The translations under genes were made by a program, and so were the position numbers. A stretch of DNA of 64,000 bases from Elysia crispata. Taxonomy: Eukaryota > Mollusca > Gastropoda > Plakobranchidae. The stretch spans positions 45,214 through 109,213 of the forward strand of contig JAWDGP010001364.1 in NCBI GenBank assembly GCA_033675545.1, given 5' to 3'. The notes beneath the pieces are model-generated. The model was not told the origin of the DNA. It searched no databases and saw only the letters and a list, made by a program, of their open reading frames with translations. Positions within the stretch are counted from its first letter, which is position 1, and each line of letters begins with the position of its first letter. Positions 14,601 to 26,971 of the stretch are shown here, piece after piece.

Positions 14601-17600
14601 TCTAGACAGTATCAAGCGGGCGGTGATGATTTCAAGGAGTTACTGTCTAGACAGTATCAAGCGGGCGGTGATGATTTCAAGGAGTTTCTGTCTAGACAGT
14701 ATCAAGCGGGCGGTGATGATTTCAAGGAGTTTCTGTCTAGACAGTATCAAGCGGACAGTGATGATTTCAAGGAGTTTCTGTCTAGACAGTATCAACCGGG
14801 CGGTGATGATTTCAAGGAGTTACTGTCTAGACAGTATCAAGCGGGCGGTGATGATTTCAAGGAGTTTCTGTCTAGACAGTATCAAGCGGGCGGTGATGAT
14901 TTCAAGGATGTCTAAACAGTATCAAGCGGGCGGTGATGATTTCAAGGATGTCTAGACAGTATCAACCGGGCGGTGATGATTTGAAGGAGTTACTGTCCAG
15001 ACAGTATCAAGCGGGTGGTGATAGTTTTAAGGAATTTCTGTCCTGATATTATCAAGCAGGCGGTGATGATTTCAAGGAGTTACTGTCTAGACAGTATCAA
15101 GCGGACAGTGATGATTTCATGGAGTTGCTGTCCAGACAGTATCAAGCGGGCGGTGATGATTTCAAGGATGTCCAGACAGTATCAAGCGGGCGGTGATGAT
15201 TTCAAGGATGTCCAGACAGTATCAAGCGGGCGATGATGATTTCAAGGATGTCCAGACAGTATCAAGCGGGCGGTGATGATTTCAAGGATGTCCAGACAGT
15301 ATCAAGCGGGCGGTGATGATTTCAAGGATGTCTAGACAGTATCAACCGGGCGGTGATGATTTGAAGGAGTTACTTTCCAGACAGTATCAAGCGGGTGGTG
15401 ATAGTTTTAAGGAATTTCTGTCCTGATAGTATCAAGCAGGCGGTGATGATTTCAAGGAGTTACTGTCTAGACAGTATGAAGCGGACAGTGATGATTTCAT
15501 GGAGTTGCTGTCCAGACAGTATCAAGCGGGCGGTGATGATTTCAAGGATGTCCAGACAGTATCAAGCGGGCGGTGATGATTTCAAGGATGTCCAGACAGT
15601 ATCAAGCGGGCGGTGATGATTTCAAGGATGTCCAGACAGTATCAAGCGGGCGGTGATGATTTCAAGGATGTCCAGACAGTATCAAGCGGGCGGTGATGAT
15701 TTCAAGGATGTCTAGACAGTATCAAGCAGGCGGTGATGATTTCAAGGATGTCCAGACAGTATCAAGCGGGCGGTGATGATTTGAAGGAGTTACTGTCCAG
15801 ACAGTATGAAGCGGACAGTGATGATTTCAAGGAGTTTCTGTCTAGACAGTATCAAGCGGACAGTGATGATTTCAAGGAGTTTCTGTCTAGACAGTATCAA
15901 GCGGACAGTGATGATTTCATGTAGTTTCTGTCTAGACAGAATCAAGCGGACAGTGATGATTTCAAGGAGTTTCTGTCTAGACAGTATCAAGCGGACAGTG
16001 ATGATTTCAAGGAGTTACTGTCTAGACAGTATCAAGCGGACAGTGATGATTTCAAGGAGTTACTGTCTAGACAGTATCAAGCGGACAGTGATGATTTCAA
16101 GGAGTTACTGTCTAGACAGTATCAAGCGGACAGTGATGATTTCAAGGAGTTTCTGTCTAGACAGTATCAAGCGGACAGTTGTGATTTCAAGGAGTTTCTG
16201 TCTAGACAGTATCAAGCAGACAGTGATGATTTCAAGGAGTTTCTGTCTAGACAGTATCAAGCGGACTGTGATGACTAGACAGTATCAAGCGGACAGTGAT
16301 GATTTCAAGGAGTTACTGTCTAGACAGTATCAAGCGGACAGTGATGATTTCAAGGAGTTACTGTCTAGACAGTATCAAGCGGACAGTGATGATTTCAAGG
16401 AGTTTCTGTCTAGACAGTATCAAGCGGACAGTGATGATTTCAAGGAGTTTCTGTCTAGACAGTATCAAGCGGACAGTGATGATTTCAAGGAGTTTCTGTC
16501 TAGACAGTATCAAGCGGACAGTGATGATTTCAAGCAGTTACTGTCTAGACAGTATCAACGGTGACAGTATCTAGACAGTATCAAGCGGACAGTGATGATT
16601 TCAAGGAGTTTCTGTCTAGACAGTATCAAGCGGGCGGTGATGATTTCAAGGAGTTACTGTCTAGACAGTATCAAGCGGGCGGTGATGATTTCAAGGAGTT
16701 TCTGTCTAGACAGTATCAAGCGGGCGGTGATGATTTCAAGGATATCTAAACAGTATCAAGCGGGCGGTGATGATTTCAAGGATGTCTAGACAGTATCAAC
16801 CGGGCGGTGATGATTTGAAGGATTTACTGTCCAAACAGTATCAAGCGGGTGGTGATAGTTTTAAGGAATTTCTGTCCTGATAGTATCAAGCAGGCGGTGA
16901 TGATTTCAAGGAGTTACTGTCTAGACAGTATCAAGCGGACAGTGATGATTTCATGGAGTTGCTGTCCAGACAGTATCAAGCGGGCGGTGATGATTTCAAG
17001 GATGTCCAGACAGTATCAAGCGGGCGGTGATGATTTCAAGGATGTCCAGACAGTATCAAGCGGGCGATGATGATTTCAAGGATGTCCAGACAGTATCAAG
17101 CGGGCGGTGATGATTTCAAGGATGTCCAGACAGTATCAAGCGGGCGGTGATGATTTCAAGGATGTCTAGACAGTATCAACCGGGCGGTGATGATTTGAAG
17201 GAGTTACTGTCCAGACAGTATCAAGCGGGTGGTGATAGTTTTAAGGAATTTCTGTCCTGATAGTATCAAGCAGGCGGTGATGATTTCAAGGAGTTACTGT
17301 CTAGACAGTATCAAGCGGACAGTGATGATTTCATGGAGTTGCTGTCCAGACAGTATCAAGCGGGCGGTGATGATTTCAAGGATGTCCAGACAGTATCAAG
17401 CGGGCGGTGATGATTTCAAGGATGTCCAGACAGTATCAAGCGGGCGGTGATGATTTCAAGGATGTCCAGACAGTATCAAGCGGGCGGTGATGATTTCAAG
17501 GATGTCCAGACAGTATCAAGCGGGCGGTGATGATTTCAAGGATGTCTAGACAGTATCAAGCTGGCGGTAATTATTTCAAAGATGTCCAGACAGTATCAAG

Positions 17601-17705
17601 CAGGCGGTGATGATTTCAAAATTGTCCAGACAGTATCAAGCAGGCGGTGATGATTTCAAGGATGTCCAGACAGTATCAAGCGGGCGGTGATTAATTTAAG
17701 GATGT
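8636..17705. repeat. 9-kb satellite array of 45- and 40-bp monomers
   Basis: One continuous array built from two related monomers. Both share CAGTATCAAGCG followed by GACAGTGATGATTTCAAGGA or its GGCGG variant. The 45-bp type continues GTT(A/T/G)CTGTCTAGA; the 40-bp type continues TGTC(C/T)AGA, so they differ by 5 bp. About 200 monomers are present. Edge copies near 8640-8740 and 17560-17705 are the most diverged, as expected for an array homogenised from within. Because 45 is divisible by 3, runs of the long monomer are open in several frames on both strands, including a 646-codon frame. Mixing with 40-bp units and one truncated unit shifts the frame, so I do not call a protein. Confidence 0.97.
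12975..14955. repeat. Longest pure block of 45-bp monomers
   Basis: About 43 mostly 45-bp units in a row, with one truncated unit near 13466-13477 lacking the TTTCAAGGA segment. Every full unit carries the 12-bp palindrome CTGTCTAGACAG or a one-base variant. The block is followed by 40-bp units, which marks the change of subfamily. Confidence 0.85.
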
Positions 17706-20700
17706 GCAACAGCTGGCACCTCAGCATTCTTTATACATTGAGGTCGCTCTTTGTGTGACTCATACATCGTGCAAATATTCCACAAAAAATTCGAAGAGAG
17801 AATGTGCAGTTGCGGAGGTGCCGTTTTACAATTGTCCATCTTGCTTTGCTGTTTGTCACTAAGTCTGCTCCCTCATCTCAAAAAAATTTGAGACAGATAA
17901 GATGTTGGGGACTGTAATGTGTTGTGCTGTAATTTGATCTATTGCTCTAACTCACTTCTTCACTCGGTATAAATGCGTATTTTTTGGCTAACGGATCGAC
18001 TTTGATCTATATTGACACTGTTTTATCTAGCTGTATGTTTGTATTTCAAGCGTAAGAATTTAGTCTTGTTTATTGAACACAGCCCGCATTGTGAGGAAAG
18101 TGTCTTTGAACTTGTGTGGCCTAGATTCTTCTGGAATCTTCGAGTTCATTCTATCATAGCAGTATTAGACTAGACGTTTACGACGATTATCATCTGTTAG
18201 AGGAAATTGTAAATGATGAGGAAAGTATTGCGTTGGTTACTTACGAGTTGAGCAAAAACTCTTGACATTCTTCTTGAAATGATTGGGTCAAACAAAAAGA
18301 TGAGAAGAAGCGCTGTAAATCTCTCACCAGATCTAGAACGATTCACCATAATGGCAAGGTGAATTAAAAACTGACCATGTAAGTTCTGGACTTTTCTTTC
18401 ATCGGATCTCTTACTGGTTTATGACATAAAACTTTAATATTTGGACTATAATGCAACATCTGCAACATAAAGACGCCTACATGTTGTAAAGCTCGTACTC
18501 TGCACCATCGATCTCAGTATCATGGACTTTTCCAACACCAATCAAGCGATGTTGGAATGCATTGATAATTAATTGAGATCTTAACTGTATGTCAAGTTTT
18601 TATCATTCAATTCTCGAGCAATTTTAAAGCCGCACTAAAAGCGAAAAGCTTTTCCCGAAACATTTTAAACGGAAAAGCTGGGCCCCAAATATTATTAGAG
18701 TGGAAAAAAAATCGCTCTAGATCTAGTAGGCTCTGACAACAGATACCGGGTCAAGTGTCTGACGGACTCGGGCTGGAATCTACTGAGACCGTTTCTCACA
18801 CTGCTGCTCCACTTGACGAGTAGCGGGTACCACAGGTTAATTAAGGCATAACATAGAACCGAACGGTTCGGTTTCTGCTGCAATAAAACACACCTTGGTG
18901 GTTGTTCTTGCTTCTATCTCGGTGAAGGTCCCTCCATCACTTTAGTCGCTGTTGACCCTCCTAGATATGTTATCTTTATGTTTGAATGTAAGTAGGCCTA
19001 TCTCTACTCGGGATGATTGTGAAGAAACTGACGAGTTTTTCATTGCTACAAATATTGTTGTCATAACAACAAAGACTTGTAAAACATTTAGGGAGGCCTT
19101 AAAGACACATAATTTGAGTATTCTTTTGCATTAAGAATTTGATTATATTAAATCTTTGTTGTACGAGCATCAATTAAACTTTTGACCGTCTACTTTAATA
19201 ACAATACTCAATTCATACTTTTGGTTTCTGTCATTGTCAAAACTTTCATATAATCAATTTAGCATGTGAAGTTAATTAGAGGAGGAGACTAGACACTTCA
19301 CATGTGCAAAAATTATTGAAAAAAACTACTTCAAACATTTTTTGAGCTCCTCTTGAAGATAAAAAAAAGATTGCCTCGTGTACGCGCAACGTTCCAATCT
19401 TGCCTGTCACTTGCTCCCATTGATCAGGCCCCAATTTGTCCAGCTTGAAAATGTCATCGCAATCTTAAACCTCCCCATACAAATTATTGTTGTTCCAAGT
19501 TCAATAGCGTGTCATATAGGTAAGATATTTGAAGCTGAAATAAAACTATTGTGACGATCTTTAGTTAATGTATAGCAAATTATATAGAGAGGTAAAGTTT
19601 ATAGATTGGTACAGACTAACAAAAGTTATAAAGGTGTTTAGGATAATAAAACCTACATAGACCTATACCCCTGCCGATATTCCTATAAAGTCCTACGAGT
19701 AGTTCTGATTTTTCCTGGGCGACCATATCAGCCCTACATCCAGCAGAGGACACAGAAAATGAGGTCAACTAGCAAAGGTGTCATTACTCATATTGGGCGC
19801 TGGTACTTGGACCAAAGGCTCGGTGATGGGCAAGTGATATCTATTTCACTAGATGAACCGCTTTAGCCATGATTTTGATACTCGGCAATATCCAAGTAGG
19901 ACCTTGAAATTTAGTTCAATGTCATCAGAGATGGTGACGGCAACAAGAATCAGCTGGAACGGAACCGAATCTTCTGAACATTAAATGCAAAACTGCAGAC
20001 GCTAAATAAATACTTAGTTTTGAGGCGTATGTGTCACTGGCAGCGCTCTTAAAGGAACATAAGTCAAGGGCACATGGGACAACTGTAAAGAGGTTATGTT
20101 CATCTCAAAAGTTTATCTGCGATAAACAACTTGTGGGAGGTCAATGTGAAACTTGGAAAGTTCAACTTTAAGATAAGGAGAATAATTACATGTATTGGAA
20201 TTTTAAGATGGGTGGAACAATGAGTCCTGATACTGAAATAAGAAAAAAAATGATACTTTCCCACAGATGACAACTTTTTTCTGTCGAATGATAACAAAAA
20301 GCCCAGCTTCTGGCTAAAGATAGATCCACAATCTATAAGAATCTGTCTATAGAGGACATTCAGCAGAAGGAGGACTATACCTTCTACTCCAGTACGCTTC
20401 AAAATACTGCTATACATAGAATCTACACTTTCTGTATGGTACTGGACTGAGAAAAATCCTAATATACATTAATGATCAAGATTATTCGACACATTTACTA
20501 GAAGAGTAACTTTGAGCTAAATGATTCTCATGGAATGTTCTGTACTGTCCAAAAATAACGGAAGCATGGGCGAAATTCCCAAGAGCTTATAGAGGCAATT
20601 CGATTTGACGGTGAATTTCACGTCCTACTTAGACATCGTGAGCTCTGATTTAATGTTTTTGCTAGTAATGTTGGAAATAAAGACATACACAGTTGAAAAG

Positions 20701-21012
20701 CATTGAAGCTAATACAATTGACCAGATATGCGCCAAATGAAGAAAAAAAGATGGATATTTCAACCCAGTAGATTAAAAATAGATTTAGAGGGAAAAAAAT
20801 CTTCTGAACCAAAGCACAGAGATTTTATGATTCTGTACTGGCGTTTTCGACGACAAATTGTCTTAATCTATAAGAGAGGACTGTGATTAACATAGTCCAA
20901 GAGTTCGCCGACTTCAAAGGGAAATGATCGTGAAAATTTAGTTCTAACAGTCCAGCAATAATACTTCCCTTGGAATGATAACAAAATCAATTAAAAAAAA
21001 ATTAAGAACTCG
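17706..21012. other. Unassigned sequence between satellite and retroelement
   Basis: No supportable gene. Small open frames near 18695-18883 (minus), 18952-19134 (plus) and 20100-20417 (minus) lack domains or splice context. Part of the right side may belong to the 5' region of the Gypsy-like remnant, but no LTR could be delimited. Confidence 0.35.
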
Positions 21013-22397
21013 CCACAACTCAACGTTTAGAAGATTTGAAGAGAGCTGGCAAAAGTGACAACAAAGCTCTCAGGGGGTACATAGAAGCATCCGAACTGGG
21101 CATGAAACAGATAATCACACAATAAGTTCAGACGCCTTAGAAATGTTCAACATCCTCTCTTTCACTGACAGTAAAGTCTCAGATGGCATACCGCACAAAG
21201 TATTGTACAAAATTTTCAAGACTACAGCAAACCCAAAAGAAACTGAATCTACGATAAACTCCTGAAACTGGAAGGGGAAAGTTTTGATCAGTTCGTTACT
21301 GATCTAAAAACTTAGTGCTGACTGAAAAAAATAAAAAAAAAACATACAAAAAAAAATAACAAAAAAAAACAACAACAATAAACAAACCGAAAGACAGTCA
21401 CACAAGGCACTGAATAATATCTGGATTAAGACGTATACGACTCAAATAAAAAACTCTAAGAGACATAGATCTGACTCTAAAAAAACTACTAACGCTTGAC
21501 AGAGCGGTATGAAAAGCCACGCAACAAGGTGCTGAAATGAGAGAGAACAAAAGTAGAAACTGTGAAAACTATGGGAAAAAAATTGAAATAAGGGGCCAAC
21601 AAATATAAAATGCCTTCAAAACTACAGAAAATATGAGCAAAAGATGCTGGATAAGATATGAAACAAAGAGGTGCCCTGCATGGGGCAAGGTATGTAAAGC
21701 CTGCAAGATGATCAACCACTTAACATCAAAATGTAAGACGTGTATGACATTGCACAGCCTCAGACAGTGATGATGGATTTAAGATCTGAGCAGGCAAACA
21801 AGAAAACAAAGATGGCTGTGAAGCCCGCTACAACACAGATGTCGAAAGCCCTGACGTCAATTTCAAAATCAACGCGGTATCTTATCCTAGCACTTCATGC
21901 AAGGATAATGAAGCTAAAAGTGCAGCAGACTGAAGCAAAACTTTAGACTTACATGAGCGCAGACGCCAGTCTTGTGCAAAACTAACTTTATTGTGAACAG
22001 ACAAAAGCATGAATTCTTAGTGGTAGAGGAGAAGCACCTAACATCAGTGTTATGGGTTATAAATTAGCAAAAACCTTGAAAGTGATTCAATTAGTGTCAG
22101 TGACGACAATCATAAAATTTCCATCTGAGCTAAAAAGGCTTGGATGTCTAAAGAAGCCATACAAGACCAAGCTCAACGGAAGCGTGAAAATATGTCCAGA
22201 CAGAAAGATTCCGCTTGGATAAAAACAAGATAAAATGCGCCCAAGAGAACTGAAACAAAAAGGTGTGATTAAGATGGTCGATGTTCCGTCAGAATGAGTC
22301 AGTGGTTTGGTGACTGTGGAGGAGCTAAACACCAGTGACTTTAGAATATGTCTAGATCAAAGAAATAAAGCCACGAAAAGAAAATTGCCCCACCCCT
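21013..22397 (+). pseudogene. Decayed Ty3/Gypsy-type gag-pol remnant
   Basis: Conceptual translation across several frameshifts and stops keeps the order of a Ty3/Gypsy polyprotein. A capsid-like stretch (FRRFEESWQK, then SDALEMFNILSFTD) is followed by the LEGESFDQFVTDLK segment near 21266-21310. A CCHC zinc knuckle near 21690-21735 (CKACKMINHLTSKC, spacing C-X2-C-X4-H-X4-C) follows KRCPAWGKVC. A protease-like region comes next, then the linker before reverse transcriptase (LGCLKKPYK, then KGVIKMVDVPSE, VTVEELN and FRICLDQRN). Homology stops near 22397, before the catalytic palm motif. No intact ORF remains and no LTRs were delimited, so this is an inactive fragment. The family assignment rests on remembered motif order and was not searched. 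Confidence 0.75.
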
Positions 22398-22454
22398 TCA
22401 TTTACCACTCGCACACACACGTGCACACACCTATGAATTGGAGCTATTTCATAG

Positions 22455-23013
22455 CTCATAATGATGCACGATTATCTCCATGACCAAGAGTGTCGACTGC
22501 ACGCATTATCCCCCATGCTATGGTAGGTTTACTCTAATAATGATGCACAATTATCTCCATGACCAAGAGTGTCGACCACACGCATTATGCCCCATGCTAT
22601 GGTAGGTTTACTGTCATAATGATACACGATTATCTCCAAGACCAAGTGTCGACCACACGCATTATGCCCCATGCTATGGTAGGTTTACTGTCATAATGAT
22701 GCACGATTATCTCCAAGACCAAGAGTGTCGACCACACGCATTATGCCCCATGCTATGGTAGGTTTACTGTCATAATGATGCACGATTATCTCCATGACCA
22801 AGAGTGTCGACTGCACGCATTATGCCCCATGCTATGGTAGGTTTACTGTCATAATGATGCACGATTATCTCCATGACCAAGAGTGTCGACTGCACGCATT
22901 ATGCCCCATGCTATGGTAGGTTTACTCTCATAATGATGCACGATTATCTCCATGACCAAGAGTGTCGACTACACGCATTATGCCCCATGCTATAGTAGGT
23001 TTACTCTCATAGT
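22455..23013. repeat. 79-bp tandem array, about 7 copies
   Basis: Units begin ATAATGATGCACGATTATCT and end GGTAGGTTTACT. Copy starts are at about 22458, 22537, 22616, 22693, 22772, 22851 and 22930, so the period is 79 bp with one 77-bp copy. Each unit contains GTCGAC. Copies differ by only a few substitutions, which suggests recent expansion. Confidence 0.95.
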
Positions 23014-23270
23014 GAAAACGAGCAACAGGAAAGTGGCTAAGCTGAATGTATTGAAGTCCAGCATTATCAAACATTGTAGAGGCTCGGAAAACGATATCAA
23101 GAACAAGCATCCACACAGCAGATTAATTCAGTGTTTGTCTGCGAGATACAGATGGTATTAATAGAAAGTTGTGAAAAGAACTAAAGGTGCGAGGTAGAAA
23201 GAGAGAGGTATTAAAAGGGATGAAGAGGTACAGAGATGCAAAAAGAGGTAGAGAAATATAAACATAGCAG

Positions 23271-24424
<1,154 letters not shown>

Positions 24425-24428
24425 CATC

Positions 24429-24497
<69 letters not shown>
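24425..24497. repeat. (CAA)n microsatellite
   Basis: Perfect CAA tract of about 24 units. Confidence 0.95.
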
Positions 24498-24498
<1 letters not shown>

Positions 24499-24607
24499 TG
24501 TAGATGAACATGTTTTACTTTCCGTTTTTCGAGACACTGAAATTACAACGTGGTGAACATGGCTTATCTTCCCGCTCCCGAAATTTCTCCTTAGGCTCAT
24601 AGCTCCA

Positions 24608-24797
24608 GCTAGATCTAGGTAATATAGATTTCGGTACTTGTCGAGAAACGGAGTTGCCTGTAAACTATTAACACATCCATGTTGATTTCTACACCTACAC
24701 AGCTAGATCTAGGTAATATAGATTTCGGTACTTGTCGAGAAACGGAGTAGCCTGTAAATTATTAACACATCCACGTTGATTTCTACAACTACACAGG
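24608..24797. repeat. Tandem duplication of 93 bp
   Basis: Two copies beginning AGCTAGATCTAGGTAATATA, starting at 24608 and 24701, with few differences. The open frame on the minus strand across the second copy is not supported as a gene. Confidence 0.9.
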
Positions 24798-25496
24798 ATA
24801 TTGGTATAATGCATTTTCTTTGAAAAAGAATCAGATATCGTGGTCCTTTCTAACTTGTTGAAAAAAAAAAAAAAAAGCAAACGCTTGAGTGCTACCGCTG
24901 AGTTAGCCTTCTCTTTCAACATGGATTCCACATCACGTCGAAAGGATGGATTTCTCTCGATTTTTTAATGACCGTGCGAACAAATGTGTTTACTCTCGTT
25001 TTCTTACCGAAACATGAGTTCAGATAACCAATGCTTGGCACCCGCAACGTTTCAAAAGAGCTAACAAATTTTTACACCATCTCTTAGCACCTAAGCAAAA
25101 ACTTTAACAAGTGATTAAGAAAGGTTGAATAAGTTAAATATAGATAACGATTAAATCTAAAATGAATTTAATCTAGATTTTAGTCGCAGTTAATTTTCCT
25201 ACCCACACAAATATTACTACCCCACGTAAATGTACACCATAGTTACCTGTAAAGAGGCAAATAAAGAAACCTGACCCCAAACAGAAATGATGAGCAGATA
25301 CCTTTGTTGCAGTTTAATAACTAGATTAGTACCGCTAGGGCAAACATAATTTACTAATTAATGATTAGGTGGGAAAAAACTTAAATGGTAAAATCATCAT
25401 GAACTTTTATGGGCAATTCGTAGTCTAAATTTAAAACGTTCCCTTTTCCTATTTTTATCGACTAAATTTGAGTATTACATTTATACAGAGAGAACA
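24798..25496. other. Unassigned AT-rich sequence
   Basis: Nothing recognised beyond an A run near 24861-24875. Confidence 0.4.

Positions 25497-25574
<78 letters not shown>
25497..25574. repeat. (GA)n microsatellite
   Basis: GA tract of about 78 bp with one AAAG interruption near its left end. Confidence 0.95.
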
Positions 25575-25578
<4 letters not shown>

Positions 25579-25879
25579 ATCCATTTAACAGTACAAGTTA
25601 TTTTCTTACTTATTGTGTTATATAAAGATCATATACCGGAAAAGATCATAACTTAGAACGAAAAAGAATATGGCTGTAAAGCACTGGTGATGAATTGTTC
25701 CATCAGCTTATTTTAGTGATTTAAGAGACTTTAGTCAATAACATATTCAAGAGGGTATTATACAAGAAAGCAAAAAAAAAAAAAAAAAAAGAAAATGAAG
25801 CAATGAAACCATGGGAAAGTATGAAACAAAAGCTGAGAGGTGTTTAGGGCGAACGACACCGCAAGAAAGGAAAAAAAAA

Positions 25880-26156
25880 ACAAAACAATGGACCCAGCAA
25901 AGTTAGTCTGACCACTGCTTGAGTCTCTCTCTGGACAACCGAGCAGTGAGAGCTCAGGTCAGCCTCGAGTGGTCAACAAGATTCAGTCATCAAGCTCGAG
26001 CTGAGTCCACTTTACTCCAGGCAGTTTGTGAAGAAGGTTGAAAGGAGAGCCACCTTGTCTCTCAGCCAGTAGATGAATCACAGGCGGACATCTTCCAGAC
26101 TTAATGACCCAACACTGTCGTCCAGTTTCGCAAATTTGGATAGTTATCTGACCGAC
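25880..26156 (+). other. Possible 5' UTR exon of the lectin-receptor gene
   Basis: This stretch is less AT-rich than its surroundings and ends at a consensus donor (CCGAC|GTAAGT), 0.75 kb upstream of the first coding exon. No long ORF is present, which suits an untranslated leader. The left edge is arbitrary, because no TATA box or initiator was identified. Transcript data are needed to confirm it. Confidence 0.3.
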
Positions 26157-26261
26157 GTAAGTACTTCAGTTAAGATTTATGTCCAATTATATCTTAATCG
26201 CCCTTTGTTGTAGAGAGGGGGGGGGAAACTTGTGATTTATATTTTAAAGTTTAGAGTGAGG

Positions 26262-26343
26262 GAGAGAGAAAGAGAGCGAGAGAGAAAGAGAAAGACAAAG
26301 ACAGACTGACAGACAGACAAACAGACAGACACACAGACAGACC
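26262..26343. repeat. GA and CAGA simple sequence
   Basis: Imperfect GA repeat passing into CAGACAGA repeats. Confidence 0.85.
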
Positions 26344-26901
26344 AGCCATGGCCAAGAAAATACCGGTTCAGGAAATGCTAGAGAACAAACCGCAGTGGAA
26401 GATTTGTCGCAATATCAGACATGACTTGCAGTATATAAACTTTATATGATATCCTGTTTCTCAAAAGAACTCACTTTATTTTGGCACAAGTTGGTGTATC
26501 CGGTGAACTCAAATATTGAGGAGGAGAAGGAGGACCATCTCAGTGTAAGCTCTCAGGTTATAAAACTGTTCGCGGTTTGACAATTATCATTTTCATACTG
26601 GTCATTATAACAGTAATTTGTGAGGTCCTAAATAGATCAAAACGTAGCGAAGTCGTATTAATAAATCTTTATCAAAGAGGGGAGAATGATAATCAACCTC
26701 CAAAACACCATGAGTTCACAGAGAACCTCTTTACACTGAGAGTATATCTCTGTAAATGCTAAATAATAATCTGAAAGTGTGAAAGAAAAGATCGATTCCT
26801 AACCGGGCAGGTAGATTATTCTAGACGGCGAGATAGAAGTGGCCAATCGCTGGCAACCGATTGATTACAGGAAAGCTGCTAGTGCAAGGATTAGCAAAAC
26901 T

Positions 26902-26971
26902 ATGCATTCAGCAAACATCTTAACAATTTTCTTCCTTCTGTTTACGTGGATATCACAAAATATCTGTGAAG
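26902..26971 (+). CDS. Receptor exon 1: signal peptide
   Basis: Encodes MHSANILTIFFLLFTWISQN followed by ICE. It is a typical signal peptide with a hydrophobic core at residues 6-17. The ATG was chosen because it places the hydrophobic core near the N terminus; an in-frame GTG 63 bp upstream is not a eukaryotic start. The exon ends in phase 1 at the donor GAAG|GTGAGT. Confidence 0.85.

Noticed and set aside
12975-14915. A 646-codon open frame of 15-residue repeats as a real gene
   Set aside because: It lies wholly inside the 45-bp satellite, is open in other frames and on the opposite strand, changes frame at a truncated monomer, and has no non-repeat coding sequence or splice sites attached.
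8636-17705. CRISPR-like array of repeats and spacers
   Set aside because: The monomers are contiguous and similar throughout; there are no unique spacers, and the window is eukaryotic.
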